Source of the DNA: Mycobacterium sp. 1245805.9
Lineage (GTDB): Bacteria; Actinomycetota; Actinomycetes; Mycobacteriales; Mycobacteriaceae
Reading direction: 5' to 3'
NCBI RefSeq assembly: GCF_001672915.1
Contig: NZ_LZKR01000032.1
Location: forward strand, 1 to 36,050
DNA length: 36,050 nucleotides
Part shown: positions 28,407-36,050 of the stretch, one piece after another
Numbering within the stretch: the first letter of the stretch is position 1
How the letters are laid out: each line of letters starts with the position of its first letter
Program-made: the position numbers and the translations under genes
The notes under the pieces: generated by a model
Databases searched by the model: none
What the model saw: the letters and a program-made list of their open reading frames with translations, nothing else
Told to the model about the DNA's origin: nothing

Positions 28407-28943
28407 GTGGCATCCAACGGCCCACCGGACGACTTCCACAATCAGCGGACGCAGTATGCGAACTACGGCGCCCAGGGCGGGCCCCCGCCCGCGGGTGAAC
28501 CTGCCGCGGAACCGGAGCAGTGGGAGCAACCCGAGGCCGTCGATCCCTTCGACCGGGAACCCGAGCCCACCCCCTGGTACCGCAAACCCGCCGGGATCAT
28601 CGCCTGGATCGTCGCCGTCCTGATCCTGCTCGCGCTGATCGTGTACGGGCTGATGGAGCTGATTCAGGGCGGGCAGGGCACCAGCCCCAGCCCGAGCACC
28701 ACGGGCAGCACCACACCGACGACGACCACCACGACGACGACGCCGCCGACGACCACCGAATCTTCCGCGCCGCCGCCCACCAGCACCGCGTCCGAGCCGC
28801 CCGCGCAGCAGCCGACCCAGCAGCCCACCCACCAGCCAACCCAGCAGCAGCCGACGCACCGGCACCACATGCCCCAGCTGCCATCGGTGATCACCATTCC
28901 CGACGGACCCGTGCTCACACTGCCGCCGGGCCTTTCGCAGTGA
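28407..28943 (+). CDS. Single-pass membrane protein with Thr/Pro/Gln-rich outer tail
   Basis: This 178-residue protein has an acidic, Pro-rich cytoplasmic N-terminus (1-58), a juxtamembrane motif TPWYRKP (55-61), one transmembrane helix (about 62-86), then an outer tail rich in Thr, Pro and Gln ending in a short hydrophobic segment (VLTLPPGLSQ). The positive charge before the helix predicts N-in, C-out. It begins at GTG 28407 from a leaderless-type promoter and is 10 nt ahead of the Hsp70-like gene, whose anchor region has the same plan (PWYKR, helix, Thr/Pro-rich tail). The two are probably one operon and may be a functional pair. No catalytic motif was seen. Confidence 0.78.
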   Translation: MASNGPPDDFHNQRTQYANYGAQGGPPPAGEPAAEPEQWEQPEAVDPFDREPEPTPWYRKPAGIIAWIVAVLILLALIVYGLMELIQGGQGTSPSPSTTGSTTPTTTTTTTTPPTTTESSAPPPTSTASEPPAQQPTQQPTHQPTQQQPTHRHHMPQLPSVITIPDGPVLTLPPGLSQ

Positions 28944-28953
28944 AGCCCGGGCT

Positions 28954-30597
28954 ATGAGCGAAGCGCTCGGGTTGTCGATCGGGGCGGCCAACCTGGTGGC
29001 GGTCCGTTCGGGCAGCGCGCCGGTGGTCCGCAGTTCGGTCTTGACGCTGTTCGAGCACCGGCCGACCGAAATCGGCCTGCCCGAGGAAAACCCGAACCTG
29101 TCCGAACCCGGTCTGGTGCTGCGCGGGTTCGTGGAGCGGGTCGGGGACCGCGCCCCTCTGGTGGCGGCCGACGGGACGAAGTACCTGGGCGAGGTGCTGA
29201 CGGTCGAGGCGATCGAGGCCATGGCGCGCACGGTGGGCTACGGCACGCCCGTCACCGTCGCGGTGCCCGCGTACTGGTCGGAGGCGCAGACGGCGGCGCT
29301 GCGCGACGAATTTTTCGCCCAGCCGGACCTGACCCGCGGCGGCGTGGCGCCGGCCCTGATCTCCGACGCCACGGCCGCGCTCGCCACGCTGCACGCCCAC
29401 CCGGGGTTCCCGGCCGGCATCATCGCGGTCTGCGATTTCGGCGCCAGCGGCACCAGCGTGACGTTGATCAATGCCGGGCCGACCCTTGCCCAGCTCGGCC
29501 CGTCGGTGCGCTACACCGACTTCTCCGGCGACGCGATCGATCAACTGATCCTCGACTACGTGCGGTCGGGCGGCTCCGACGCCACCAGCACCGACCTGGC
29601 CAGCACCACCCGAATCGGCGCGCAGGCGCGCCAGCTGGCCGAATGCCGCCGCGTCAAGGAGCAGCTGTCGGGCGCCGCCGCTGCCGGTGACGGCGTCCGG
29701 CTTACCCGCGCCGAACTCGAACAGCTGATCTCGCAACCGCTGGACGGTTTCGTCGGCACCGTGGAAGACACGTTGCAGCGCAACGGGATTCAGCGATCCA
29801 ACCTGGCAGCCGTGGCGGCCGTCGGCGGGGGCGCCAGCATCCCGCTGGTCGCCGCGCGCCTGTCGGAGCGCCTCGGGGTGCCCATCCACATCGCGCCGCA
29901 GCCCGCGCTCGCCGCCGCCGTCGGCGCCTCGGTGCTTGGCCAGCAGCAGGCCGCAGCGGGCATCGCGACCGCCGCCAGCCCCGTCGTCGAAAACCCGACC
30001 GAATTGGTCGAGACCGCCAAGGTCGTCGACGGCGGCCCTGCCCTGGCGTGGTCGGCCGACGATGACGACGCCGCCGAGCCGGTGCCCTATGTCGGCCCCG
30101 ACATGACGGGCGAATACGGCCGGGAGCCAACGAGATCGGCTGACACGGACAGCGGCCGCCTCGCTGCGACCGGGACGTTGCCGTGGTACAAGCGCACCGC
30201 GCTGGTATTGAGCGTCGTCGGCGCGGCCGCGGCCGTGCTGGTCGCCGTGATCTTGGCGCTGACCCTGGGCCACCCAAAGACCACCCCGACCAACAACACG
30301 CCGCCCACCGAACAAGCGCCGCCGCAAACGTCGCAAACGGAGACGATTACGGAGCCGAACGGCACCACCACCGTGACGGTGCTCCCGCCCCCGCCGCCAC
30401 CGCCGTCGTCGACGTCGACCCAGCCGCCGCCGACAACCACGACCAGCAGCCCGCCGCCCACCACGACGACGGCGGCGCCGACCACCACCAGCGCCCAGCC
30501 GACCACGACATCGCAGGCAACCACCACCGCCGCTCCGACCACCACGCGGCAACGGCCGCCGGTGCTGCCCCTACCGCAACTGCCGTTCGGGGGTTAG
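28954..30597 (+). CDS. Membrane-anchored degenerate Hsp70/actin-fold protein with Thr/Pro-rich tail
   Basis: Residues 1-330 follow the Hsp70 ATPase fold. There is a degenerate phosphate-1 loop (LSIGAANLVAV in place of the usual GIDLGTTNS), VAVPAYWSEAQTA (connect-1), LISDATAALATLH, the phosphate-2 loop VCDFGASGTSVTL, FSGDAIDQLIL and the adenosine motif VGGGASIPLV. There is no substrate-binding domain. An acidic linker leads to PWYKR (410-414), one transmembrane helix (about 415-437) and a Thr/Pro-rich outer tail ending VLPLPQLPFGG. The overall plan resembles the proline/threonine-rich Rv0312 and Rv2264c proteins of M. tuberculosis as I recall them. The altered phosphate-1 loop suggests weak or no ATP hydrolysis, so it may work as a nucleotide sensor or scaffold at the membrane. 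It is likely cotranscribed with the gene 10 nt upstream. Confidence 0.82.
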   Translation: MSEALGLSIGAANLVAVRSGSAPVVRSSVLTLFEHRPTEIGLPEENPNLSEPGLVLRGFVERVGDRAPLVAADGTKYLGEVLTVEAIEAMARTVGYGTPVTVAVPAYWSEAQTAALRDEFFAQPDLTRGGVAPALISDATAALATLHAHPGFPAGIIAVCDFGASGTSVTLINAGPTLAQLGPSVRYTDFSGDAIDQLILDYVRSGGSDATSTDLASTTRIGAQARQLAECRRVKEQLSGAAAAGDGVRLTRAELEQLISQPLDGFVGTVEDTLQRNGIQRSNLAAVAAVGGGASIPLVAARLSERLGVPIHIAPQPALAAAVGASVLGQQQAAAGIATAASPVVENPTELVETAKVVDGGPALAWSADDDDAAEPVPYVGPDMTGEYGREPTRSADTDSGRLAATGTLPWYKRTALVLSVVGAAAAVLVAVILALTLGHPKTTPTNNTPPTEQAPPQTSQTETITEPNGTTTVTVLPPPPPPPSSTSTQPPPTTTTSSPPPTTTTAAPTTTSAQPTTTSQATTTAAPTTTRQRPPVLPLPQLPFGG

Positions 30598-30669
30598 CCG
30601 CAGGCCACGGGCGCCGCCGGGCGGCGACTTAGGGCAACCTATCTCGCATCGAAACCCACCCAGATGTCA

Positions 30670-30688
30670 CTATGAGCAAGCCTCATAG
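30670..30688. promoter_or_regulatory. Palindrome upstream of etfD, possible operator
   Basis: CTATGAG (30670-30676), a 5-nt spacer, and CTCATAG (30682-30688) form a perfect 7-5-7 palindrome 31 nt upstream of the etfD start. The size fits a homodimeric repressor site. The regulator is unknown. Confidence 0.4.
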
Positions 30689-30718
30689 GCAACAAACTAG
30701 GAATTGGGGAGACCTTCT

Positions 30719-33619
30719 GTGACCACGCAAACGCTCATCAGACTGATACTCGGACTGGGCATGACCGTGGTGGTGGGCGCTTTCGCTGCGCGCCGCGTCC
30801 TGTGGCTGAACAAGCTGGTCATGTCCGGCCAGCCGGCCAGCGGGCGCGCCGACCATGTCGGCAATCGCATCTGGACGGAACTCGCCGAGGTGTTCGGTCA
30901 GCGCAAGTTGCTGAAGTGGTCGCTGCCGGGCCTGGCGCACTTCTTCACCATGTGGGGATTCTTCATCCTGTTGACGGTCTACATCGAGGCCTACGGCGTG
31001 CTGTTCCAGCCGAACTTCCACATTCCGATCATCGGCCGCTGGGACGCGCTGGGCGCCCTGCAGGACTTCTTCGCGCTGGCCGTGCTGACCGGCATCGTCA
31101 CCTTCGCGATCATCCGGCTGCGCACTGAGCCGAAAGAGTACGGCCGCCAGTCCCGCTTCTACGGCTCACACACCGGCGGCGCCTGGCTGATCCTGTTCAT
31201 GATCTTCAACGTCATCTGGACGTACGCCATCTTCCGCGGGGCGTCGGTGAACGCCCTCGGCGACGAATTCCCGTACGGCCGCGGCGCTTTCTTCAGCCAC
31301 CTGATGGGCTCGCTGCTGCGGCCGTTGGGTCACAACACCAATGAGATCGTCGAGACCGTCGCGTTGATGCTGCACATCGGCGTCATGCTGGCCTTCCTGC
31401 TGATCGTGTTGCACTCCAAGCACTTACACATCTTCCTGGCGCCCATCAACGTCATCTTCAAGCGCCTGCCCGACGGGCTCGGCCCGCTGTTGCCGATCGA
31501 GTCCGACGGCAAGCCGATCGACTTCGAAAACCCGCCGGACGACGCGCAATTCGGCCGCGGCAAGATCGAGGACTTCACCTGGAAGGGCATGCTCGACTTC
31601 GCCACCTGCACCGAGTGCGGGCGCTGCCAGTCGCAGTGTCCGGCGTGGAACACCGGAAAGCCGCTGTCGCCCAAGCTCGTCATCATGGACCTGCGCGACC
31701 ACTGGATGGCCAAGGCACCGTACATCTTGGGGGACAAGGAGACTCCGCTGGAGAACACCCCGGAGGGTGGGGTCGCGGAGAACCTGAGCGGCGAAAAGCA
31801 CGCCGAGGAGCATCACGTCCCCGAGTCCGGCTTCGGCCGCGTGATGGGCTCCGGTCCGGATCAGGCGACCCGCCCGCTGGTCGGCACCGCCGAGCAGCGC
31901 GGCGTCATCGACCCCGACGTGCTGTGGTCCTGCGTGACCTGCGGGGCCTGCGTCGAGCAGTGCCCGGTGGACATCGAGCACGTCGACCACATCGTCGACA
32001 TGCGCCGCTACCAGGTGATGATGGAGTCGGAGTTCCCCTCCGAGCTGTCGGTGCTGTTCAAAAACCTTGAGACCAAAGCGAATCCGTGGGGGCAGAACGC
32101 CTCGGACCGGACCAACTGGATCGACGAGGTCGACTTCGACGTGCCGGTGTACGGCGAGGACGTCGACAGCTTCGACGGCTTCGAGTACCTGTTCTGGGTG
32201 GGCTGCGCCGGCGCCTACGACGACAAGGCGAAGAAGACGACCAAGGCCGTCGCCGAGCTGCTGGCCGTCGCCGGCGTGAAGTACCTGGTGCTGGGGACGG
32301 GCGAAACCTGCAACGGCGACTCCGCACGCCGGTCCGGGAACGAGTTCCTTTTCCAGCAGCTGGCCGCCCAGGCCGTCGAGACCCTGGACGGGCTGTTCGA
32401 GGGCGTGGAGACCGTCGACCGCAAGATCGTCGTCACCTGCCCGCACTGCTTCAACACCCTGGGCAAGGAGTACCGGCAGCTGGGCTCCAACTACACGGTG
32501 CTGCACCACACGCAGCTGCTCAACCGGCTGGTCCGCGACAAGAAGCTGGTGCCGGTCACGTCGGTCTCCCAGGAGATCACCTACCACGACCCGTGTTACC
32601 TGGGCCGGCACAACAAGGTGTACGAGGCGCCGCGCGAGCTGATCGGCGCGGCGGGCGCCACCCTCACCGAGATGCCGCGGCACGCCGAGCGCAGCTTCTG
32701 CTGCGGCGCGGGCGGTGCGCGCATGTGGATGGAAGAGCACATCGGCAAGCGCATCAACCACGAACGCGTCGACGAGGCGCTGGGGACGGGCGCGGCCACC
32801 ATCGCCACCGGCTGCCCGTTCTGCCGGGTGATGGTCACCGACGGCGTCAACGACCGGCAGGAGGAAGCCGGCCGCAGCGGCGTCGAGGTGCTCGACGTGG
32901 CCCAGGTGCTGCTCGGGTCCATCGAGTACGACAAGGCGACGCTGCCCGAGAAGGGCACCGCCGCGAAGGAGGCCGAGAAGCGGGCGGCCGCGGCGCCCAA
33001 GGCCGCAGCCCCGGCCGCGCCCGCCGAGGCGCCCGCCAAGACCGAGGAACCCGCGCCCGCCAAGGCCGAGCCCGAGCCGGCCAAGGCCGCCGCCCCGGCA
33101 CCGGCCAAGGGCCTGGGCATCGCCGGCGGCGCCAAGCGACCCGGCGCCAAGAAGACGGCACCCGCCGCGAAAGCCACCGAGGCGCCCGCCGAACCCGCCG
33201 CACCGGCCCAAGAGGCCAAGGCTCCCGCGGCACCCGCCGCACCGGCTAAGGGGCTGGGCCTGGCAGCCGGCGCGAAGCGACCCGGCGCCAAGAAGGCCGC
33301 ACCTGCCGCCAAGGCAACAGAGGCGCCCGCCGAGCCGGCGGAGCCGGCCGCACCCACCGGAGAGGCGAAGGCTCCCGCGGCACCCGCCGCACCGGTGAAG
33401 GGACTCGGCATCGCCGCCGGCGCCAAGCGACCCGGGGCCAAGAAGGCCGCCGCCCCGGCCAAGGCGACCGAGGCCCCGGCCGAGCAACCCGATGCCAAGG
33501 CCGAGCCCGAGCAAAAGCCAGAGCCGTCGGCGCAGCCCGACGGCGACGCGGCACCGCCGGCGGCACCCGTGAAAGGCCTGGGTATCGCGCGCGGTGCCCG
33601 CCCGCCGGGCAAGCGTTGA
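30719..33619 (+). CDS. etfD: Membrane iron-sulfur electron transfer flavoprotein dehydrogenase EtfD (Rv0338c-like)
   Basis: This 966-residue membrane protein should re-oxidise the electron transfer flavoprotein (EtfBA) that serves acyl-CoA dehydrogenases and pass electrons to menaquinone. Residues 1-250 hold several membrane helices resembling the NarI-type cytochrome domain. Two [4Fe-4S] motifs follow: CTECGRCQSQCP (C297, C300, C303, C307) and CVTCGACVEQCP (C405, C408, C411, C415). Then come two heterodisulfide-reductase-type Cys domains, the second ending FCCGAGGARMW (660-670). The Ala/Pro/Lys-rich tail (about 745-966) repeats KGLGIAxGAKRPGAKK four times. GTG 30719 is chosen because GGGGAG precedes it; a TTG at 30704 would overlap that site. 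Its role is based on recalled work on Rv0338c. Confidence 0.9.
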   Translation: MTTQTLIRLILGLGMTVVVGAFAARRVLWLNKLVMSGQPASGRADHVGNRIWTELAEVFGQRKLLKWSLPGLAHFFTMWGFFILLTVYIEAYGVLFQPNFHIPIIGRWDALGALQDFFALAVLTGIVTFAIIRLRTEPKEYGRQSRFYGSHTGGAWLILFMIFNVIWTYAIFRGASVNALGDEFPYGRGAFFSHLMGSLLRPLGHNTNEIVETVALMLHIGVMLAFLLIVLHSKHLHIFLAPINVIFKRLPDGLGPLLPIESDGKPIDFENPPDDAQFGRGKIEDFTWKGMLDFATCTECGRCQSQCPAWNTGKPLSPKLVIMDLRDHWMAKAPYILGDKETPLENTPEGGVAENLSGEKHAEEHHVPESGFGRVMGSGPDQATRPLVGTAEQRGVIDPDVLWSCVTCGACVEQCPVDIEHVDHIVDMRRYQVMMESEFPSELSVLFKNLETKANPWGQNASDRTNWIDEVDFDVPVYGEDVDSFDGFEYLFWVGCAGAYDDKAKKTTKAVAELLAVAGVKYLVLGTGETCNGDSARRSGNEFLFQQLAAQAVETLDGLFEGVETVDRKIVVTCPHCFNTLGKEYRQLGSNYTVLHHTQLLNRLVRDKKLVPVTSVSQEITYHDPCYLGRHNKVYEAPRELIGAAGATLTEMPRHAERSFCCGAGGARMWMEEHIGKRINHERVDEALGTGAATIATGCPFCRVMVTDGVNDRQEEAGRSGVEVLDVAQVLLGSIEYDKATLPEKGTAAKEAEKRAAAAPKAAAPAAPAEAPAKTEEPAPAKAEPEPAKAAAPAPAKGLGIAGGAKRPGAKKTAPAAKATEAPAEPAAPAQEAKAPAAPAAPAKGLGLAAGAKRPGAKKAAPAAKATEAPAEPAEPAAPTGEAKAPAAPAAPVKGLGIAAGAKRPGAKKAAAPAKATEAPAEQPDAKAEPEQKPEPSAQPDGDAAPPAAPVKGLGIARGARPPGKR

Positions 33620-33635
33620 CGAAAGCCGCGCCGAG

Positions 33636-33683
33636 CGTGATCACAGGGCGGAAAACTTGCGAAAATCTCGCCCTGTGATCACG
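33636..33683. repeat. Dyad repeat element D, 3' of etfD
   Basis: A perfect 15-bp inverted repeat, CGTGATCACAGGGCG (33636-33650) and CGCCCTGTGATCACG (33669-33683), encloses an 18-nt A-rich loop (GAAAACTTGCGAAAATCT). It starts 17 nt after the etfD stop, so it is a strong candidate terminator. Its inner CAGGGCGGAAAA...CGCCC matches the core of the 14.7-14.9 kb repeats, although the outer arms differ. It lies in the position where the broken mazF gene has lost its 3' part. Confidence 0.8.
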
Positions 33684-33789
33684 TTCGACGGCCCGCTGTC
33701 CCGCGACCTCAGGAAATGGACAATGATCGCTGGGCGGGGCTTGGCCGCATAGACGCCCCCGAGACGGTCCACAGCTCGCCACGGTTCAC
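33641..33789 (-). pseudogene. Frameshifted and truncated MazF-type toxin gene
   Basis: GTG 33789 overlaps the MazE stop as GTGA and opens VNRGELWTVSG, the conserved start of MazF endoribonucleases. The next family segment, GGVYAAKPRPAIIV, is present but in the next frame. A six-G run there would keep the frame (SGGVY), and the sequence has five (33756-33760), so a one-base deletion is implied. After IIV (about 33719) the expected MazF body, including the rest of the catalytic core, is gone and the sequence runs into repeat D, with the shifted frame closing at 33641. No active toxin can be made. Confidence 0.7.
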
Positions 33790-34010
33790 CCGTCGTGGTC
33801 TCGGGCAGCCAGGTCGTCCGAGATCGCCTCGACAAAGTCCATGTCATCGCTGTGTCGGTCGGCCTCGGCCAGCGCCGATGCTTCCCGATGTGCCTGTACG
33901 GCAAAGCGGGCCGAGCGGACGTCGGGCACCCAGATCTGGACCGAGCGGTATCCGAGTTCACGCATGCGGCGGGCATATCCGCCGGCTCGTGGTGTCGATT
34001 CCCTGCCCAT
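33786..34010 (-). CDS. MazE-like antitoxin (DUF3018 type), orphaned
   Basis: This intact 74-residue protein contains MRELGYRSVQIWVPDVRS, ARFAVQAHREASALAEAD and DDMDFVEAISDDL. That is the pattern of MazE-like antitoxins: an N-terminal DNA-binding strand-helix with Q-I-W-V-P-D and an acidic C-terminal toxin-neutralising part. The ATG at 34010 is followed directly by the mazF remnant in the normal antitoxin-toxin order with a GTGA overlap. Because the toxin is broken, this is an orphan antitoxin that could still repress its own promoter or cross-neutralise another MazF. It is divergent from the aminotransferase gene, 75 nt away. Confidence 0.75.
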   Translation of the reverse strand: MGRESTPRAGGYARRMRELGYRSVQIWVPDVRSARFAVQAHREASALAEADRHSDDMDFVEAISDDLAARDHDG

Positions 34011-34085
34011 ACTCGCAATGGTGCATTAATTGCGGGTTGCACGCCTACCAGCAAATTCGTTGGACAACGATGGCACCATAGTGAC

Positions 34086-35348
34086 GTGAGTACTCACCAG
34101 CTGCCCGCGCACGTCACCGGCCATCATCGGCAGCGGTCCTTCGCGCAGTCGTCCAAACTGCAGGACGTCCTGTACGAGATCCGCGGCCCGGTGCACCAGC
34201 ACGCCGCGCGGCTGGAGGCCGAGGGACACCGCATCCTCAAGCTCAACATCGGCAACCCGGCGCCATTCGGCTTCGAGGCGCCCGACGTGATCATGCGCGA
34301 CATGATCCAGGCCCTGCCGTACGCCCAGGGCTACTCCGACTCGCAGGGCATCCTGCCCGCCCGCCGCGCGGTGGTCACCCGCTATGAGCTGGTCGAGGGC
34401 TTTCCCCGGTTCGACGTCGACGACGTCTACCTGGGCAACGGCGTATCCGAGCTGATCACGATGACCCTGCAGGCCCTGCTCGACAACGGCGACCAGGTCC
34501 TGATCCCGGCGCCGGACTACCCGCTGTGGACGGCGTCGACCTCGCTGGCCGGCGGCACGCCGGTGCACTACCTGTGCGACGAGACCCAGAACTGGCAGCC
34601 GGACATCGCCGACCTGGAATCGAAGATCACCGAGCGCACCAAGGCGCTGGTCGTGATCAACCCGAACAACCCCACCGGCGCCGTCTACAGCCGCGAGATC
34701 CTCACCCAGATGGTCGACCTGGCGCGCAGGCATCAGCTGCTGCTGCTGGCCGACGAGATCTACGACAAGATCCTCTATGACGACGCCAAGCACATCAGCC
34801 TTGCCACGCTGGCGCCCGACATGTTGTGCCTGACCTTCAACGGCCTGTCGAAGGCCTACCGGGTGGCCGGCTACCGGGCCGGCTGGCTGGCGATCACCGG
34901 GCCAAAGGAGCACGCCAGCAGCTTCATCGAGGGGATCAGCCTGCTGGCCAACATGCGGCTGTGCCCGAACGTTCCGGCGCAGCACGCGATCCAGGTCGCC
35001 CTCGGCGGACACCAGAGCATCGAAGACCTCGTCCTTCCCGGCGGTCGGCTCCTCGAGCAGCGCGACGTCGCCTGGGCCAAGCTCAACGAAATCCCCGGGG
35101 TGTCCTGCGTCAAACCCGAGGGCGCGTTGTACGCGTTCCCCCGGCTTGATCCCGAGGTCTACGACATCGAGGACGACGAGCAGCTCGTCCTGGAGTTGCT
35201 GCTGTCCGAGAAGATCCTGGTCACCCAGGGCACCGGATTCAACTGGCCGGCGCCGGATCACCTGCGCATCGTGACCCTGCCGTGGTCGCGCGATCTGGCC
35301 GCCGCGATCGAGCGGCTGGGCAACTTCCTGGCCAGCTACCGGCAGTAG
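34086..35348 (+). CDS. aspC: PLP-dependent aminotransferase AspC/AlaA-like (Rv0337c-like)
   Basis: This is a class I/II aminotransferase of 420 residues. PLP-site features are NPNNPTG (about 194-200), ADEIYDKI (Asp for the pyridine nitrogen, Tyr nearby) and the Schiff-base lysine in GLSKAYRVAGYRAGW. The last motif, with RVAGYR, matches the alanine-forming AlaA group, so it may act on alanine-pyruvate rather than aspartate even though the M. tuberculosis ortholog Rv0337c is named aspC. GTG 34086 (STHQLP) gives a length close to the family. There is no strong Shine-Dalgarno, and CATAGT at 34077-34082 could be part of a promoter. It is followed 31 nt later by the YibE/F-like gene. Confidence 0.88.
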   Translation: MSTHQLPAHVTGHHRQRSFAQSSKLQDVLYEIRGPVHQHAARLEAEGHRILKLNIGNPAPFGFEAPDVIMRDMIQALPYAQGYSDSQGILPARRAVVTRYELVEGFPRFDVDDVYLGNGVSELITMTLQALLDNGDQVLIPAPDYPLWTASTSLAGGTPVHYLCDETQNWQPDIADLESKITERTKALVVINPNNPTGAVYSREILTQMVDLARRHQLLLLADEIYDKILYDDAKHISLATLAPDMLCLTFNGLSKAYRVAGYRAGWLAITGPKEHASSFIEGISLLANMRLCPNVPAQHAIQVALGGHQSIEDLVLPGGRLLEQRDVAWAKLNEIPGVSCVKPEGALYAFPRLDPEVYDIEDDEQLVLELLLSEKILVTQGTGFNWPAPDHLRIVTLPWSRDLAAAIERLGNFLASYRQ

Positions 35349-35366
35349 AACACCGGCGCCGCCCTC

Positions 35367-35372
35367 TACCCT
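35367..35372 (+). promoter_or_regulatory. -10 element of a leaderless transcript
   Basis: TACCCT (TANNNT) ends 7 nt before GTG 35380 and there is no ribosome-binding site between, the same arrangement as at 28394. Confidence 0.5.
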
Positions 35373-35379
35373 CAACCGG

Positions 35380-36050
35380 GTGACCCACTCACACTCGCAC
35401 AGCCTGCGGTCCGGCCCGTCCGGGCTGGATCCGCTGCCCGCCAAGATTGTCGTCGGGCTGCTCGTCGCCATCGGTGTGGCCGTGCTGGCCGGTGCGGTGT
35501 TGCTCTGGCCGAGCCGCCAGCACGTCGACATCCCCATGCCGTTCCAGAACGCCGCCGGCGGCGCCGTGAGCACGCAAAAGGGGCACGTGCTGTCCAGCGC
35601 GCTGGGCGACTGCGGCAGCCCGTCCGCGGGCCAGGTGATCACGACGGCGCCGCAATCGGCGGCCCCGGGCGCCGGGCGTTGCATCCAAACGCTGATCGCC
35701 ATCGACTCCGGCCCGAACGCGGGCGCCAAGACGCTGCTGGAGTCCTCCCCCGGTCCCGGCCAGCCCCATTTCGCGGCCGGCGATCGCGTTCGGCTGGTCC
35801 GGCAGGTCGACGAGCAGGGCACCACCAGCTACGCCTTCTACGACTTCGAACGCGGCTGGCCGCTGGTCGCGCTCGCCGTCGCGTTCGCGGTGGTGATCGT
35901 CGCCGTGGCCCGCTGGCGCGGGCTGCTCGCGCTGGTCGGCATCGTCGTCGCGTTCCTGGTGCTGGTGGTGTGCCTGCGGCCGGCGCGGCGCGCGGCCGCG
36001 CCCGCCGTCCCCGTCGCGCTGGTGGCGTCCGCGGTCATCCTCTACGCGGG
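35380..36050 (+). CDS. YibE/F-like membrane protein, 3' end outside window
   Basis: An open frame runs from GTG 35380 without a stop to the window end (223 codons). It has a His/Ser-rich start (THSHSHS), a first membrane helix (about residues 22-43), an outer domain with two cysteines (GDCGSPS and GRCIQTL) that reads AAGDRVRLV near its end, then YAFYDFERGWPLVALAV and further helices with VARWRGLLALVGIVVAF. The D-F-x-R-G plus R-W-R-G-L pattern is that of YibE/F family multi-pass membrane proteins, whose function is not established. It follows the aminotransferase by 31 nt but has its own leaderless-type promoter. Confidence 0.8.
   Translation, partial: MTHSHSHSLRSGPSGLDPLPAKIVVGLLVAIGVAVLAGAVLLWPSRQHVDIPMPFQNAAGGAVSTQKGHVLSSALGDCGSPSAGQVITTAPQSAAPGAGRCIQTLIAIDSGPNAGAKTLLESSPGPGQPHFAAGDRVRLVRQVDEQGTTSYAFYDFERGWPLVALAVAFAVVIVAVARWRGLLALVGIVVAFLVLVVCLRPARRAAAPAVPVALVASAVILYA

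Noticed and set aside
30704..30718. TTG start for etfD, five codons upstream
   Set aside because: It would place the Shine-Dalgarno GGGGAG inside the coding region; GTG 30719 lies at the right distance from it.
31424..33514. A 696-codon minus-strand frame opposite etfD
   Set aside because: The translation is Gly/Arg/Leu-rich with no motif, and the plus frame holds all iron-sulfur ligands of EtfD.

Overview
The window looks like a chromosomal segment of a slow-growing Mycobacterium, most like the M. avium complex. The evidence is very high GC, many GTG starts, coupled ATGA/GTGA/TGATG gene junctions, a PPE-domain protein, an EtfD/TtfA/HspR gene set, and neighbours that correspond in content, though not in order, to the M. 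tuberculosis Rv0337c-Rv0385 region. The species assignment is inference. No tRNA, rRNA, insertion sequence, prophage or CRISPR array was seen.

Layout. 1-5.1 kb: a LysR regulator with an abnormal 5' end, then a minus-strand run of a SpoU-type RNA methyltransferase, a lipoprotein, pyrE, an SDR oxidoreductase and ttfA (mycolate export factor). 5.1-9.8 kb: clpB (minus), with a divergent flavohemoglobin-type oxidoreductase and an aldose-1-epimerase-like gene. 9.8-14.5 kb: the heat-shock operon dnaK-grpE-dnaJ-hspR (minus), followed by an HD-domain protein 4 nt downstream of hspR. HspR boxes (HAIR) lie upstream of both clpB and dnaK, so ClpB and the DnaK machine form one visible regulon; clpB also has a SigH-type promoter overlapping its HAIR. 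14.9-18.4 kb: a LysR regulator divergent from an aldehyde dehydrogenase and a metal-dependent amidohydrolase/decarboxylase. 18.5-24.2 kb: an asparagine-type permease, a MocA-like molybdopterin cytidylyltransferase, and a divergent three-gene molybdenum hydroxylase (large, medium, small subunits). 24.3-26.8 kb: a lipoprotein, a TetR regulator divergent from an unrecognised gene, then gene debris.

26.8-36 kb: a PPE domain fused to an HSL-type esterase; a two-gene unit in which a small membrane protein and a degenerate Hsp70/actin-fold protein share the same membrane-anchor plan with Thr/Pro-rich tails; etfD, which links acyl-CoA oxidation to the respiratory chain; an intact MazE-like antitoxin whose mazF partner is frameshifted and truncated; an AspC/AlaA aminotransferase; and the start of a YibE/F-like membrane protein that runs off the window.

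The most distinctive structural signal is a family of about 50-100 bp dyad repeats (998-1077, 4990-5089, 14676-14775, 14808-14907, 33636-33683). All sit at or within 20 nt of the 3' ends of genes, and their stem arms vary in a compensatory way. They are probably terminator or mRNA-3'-end elements.
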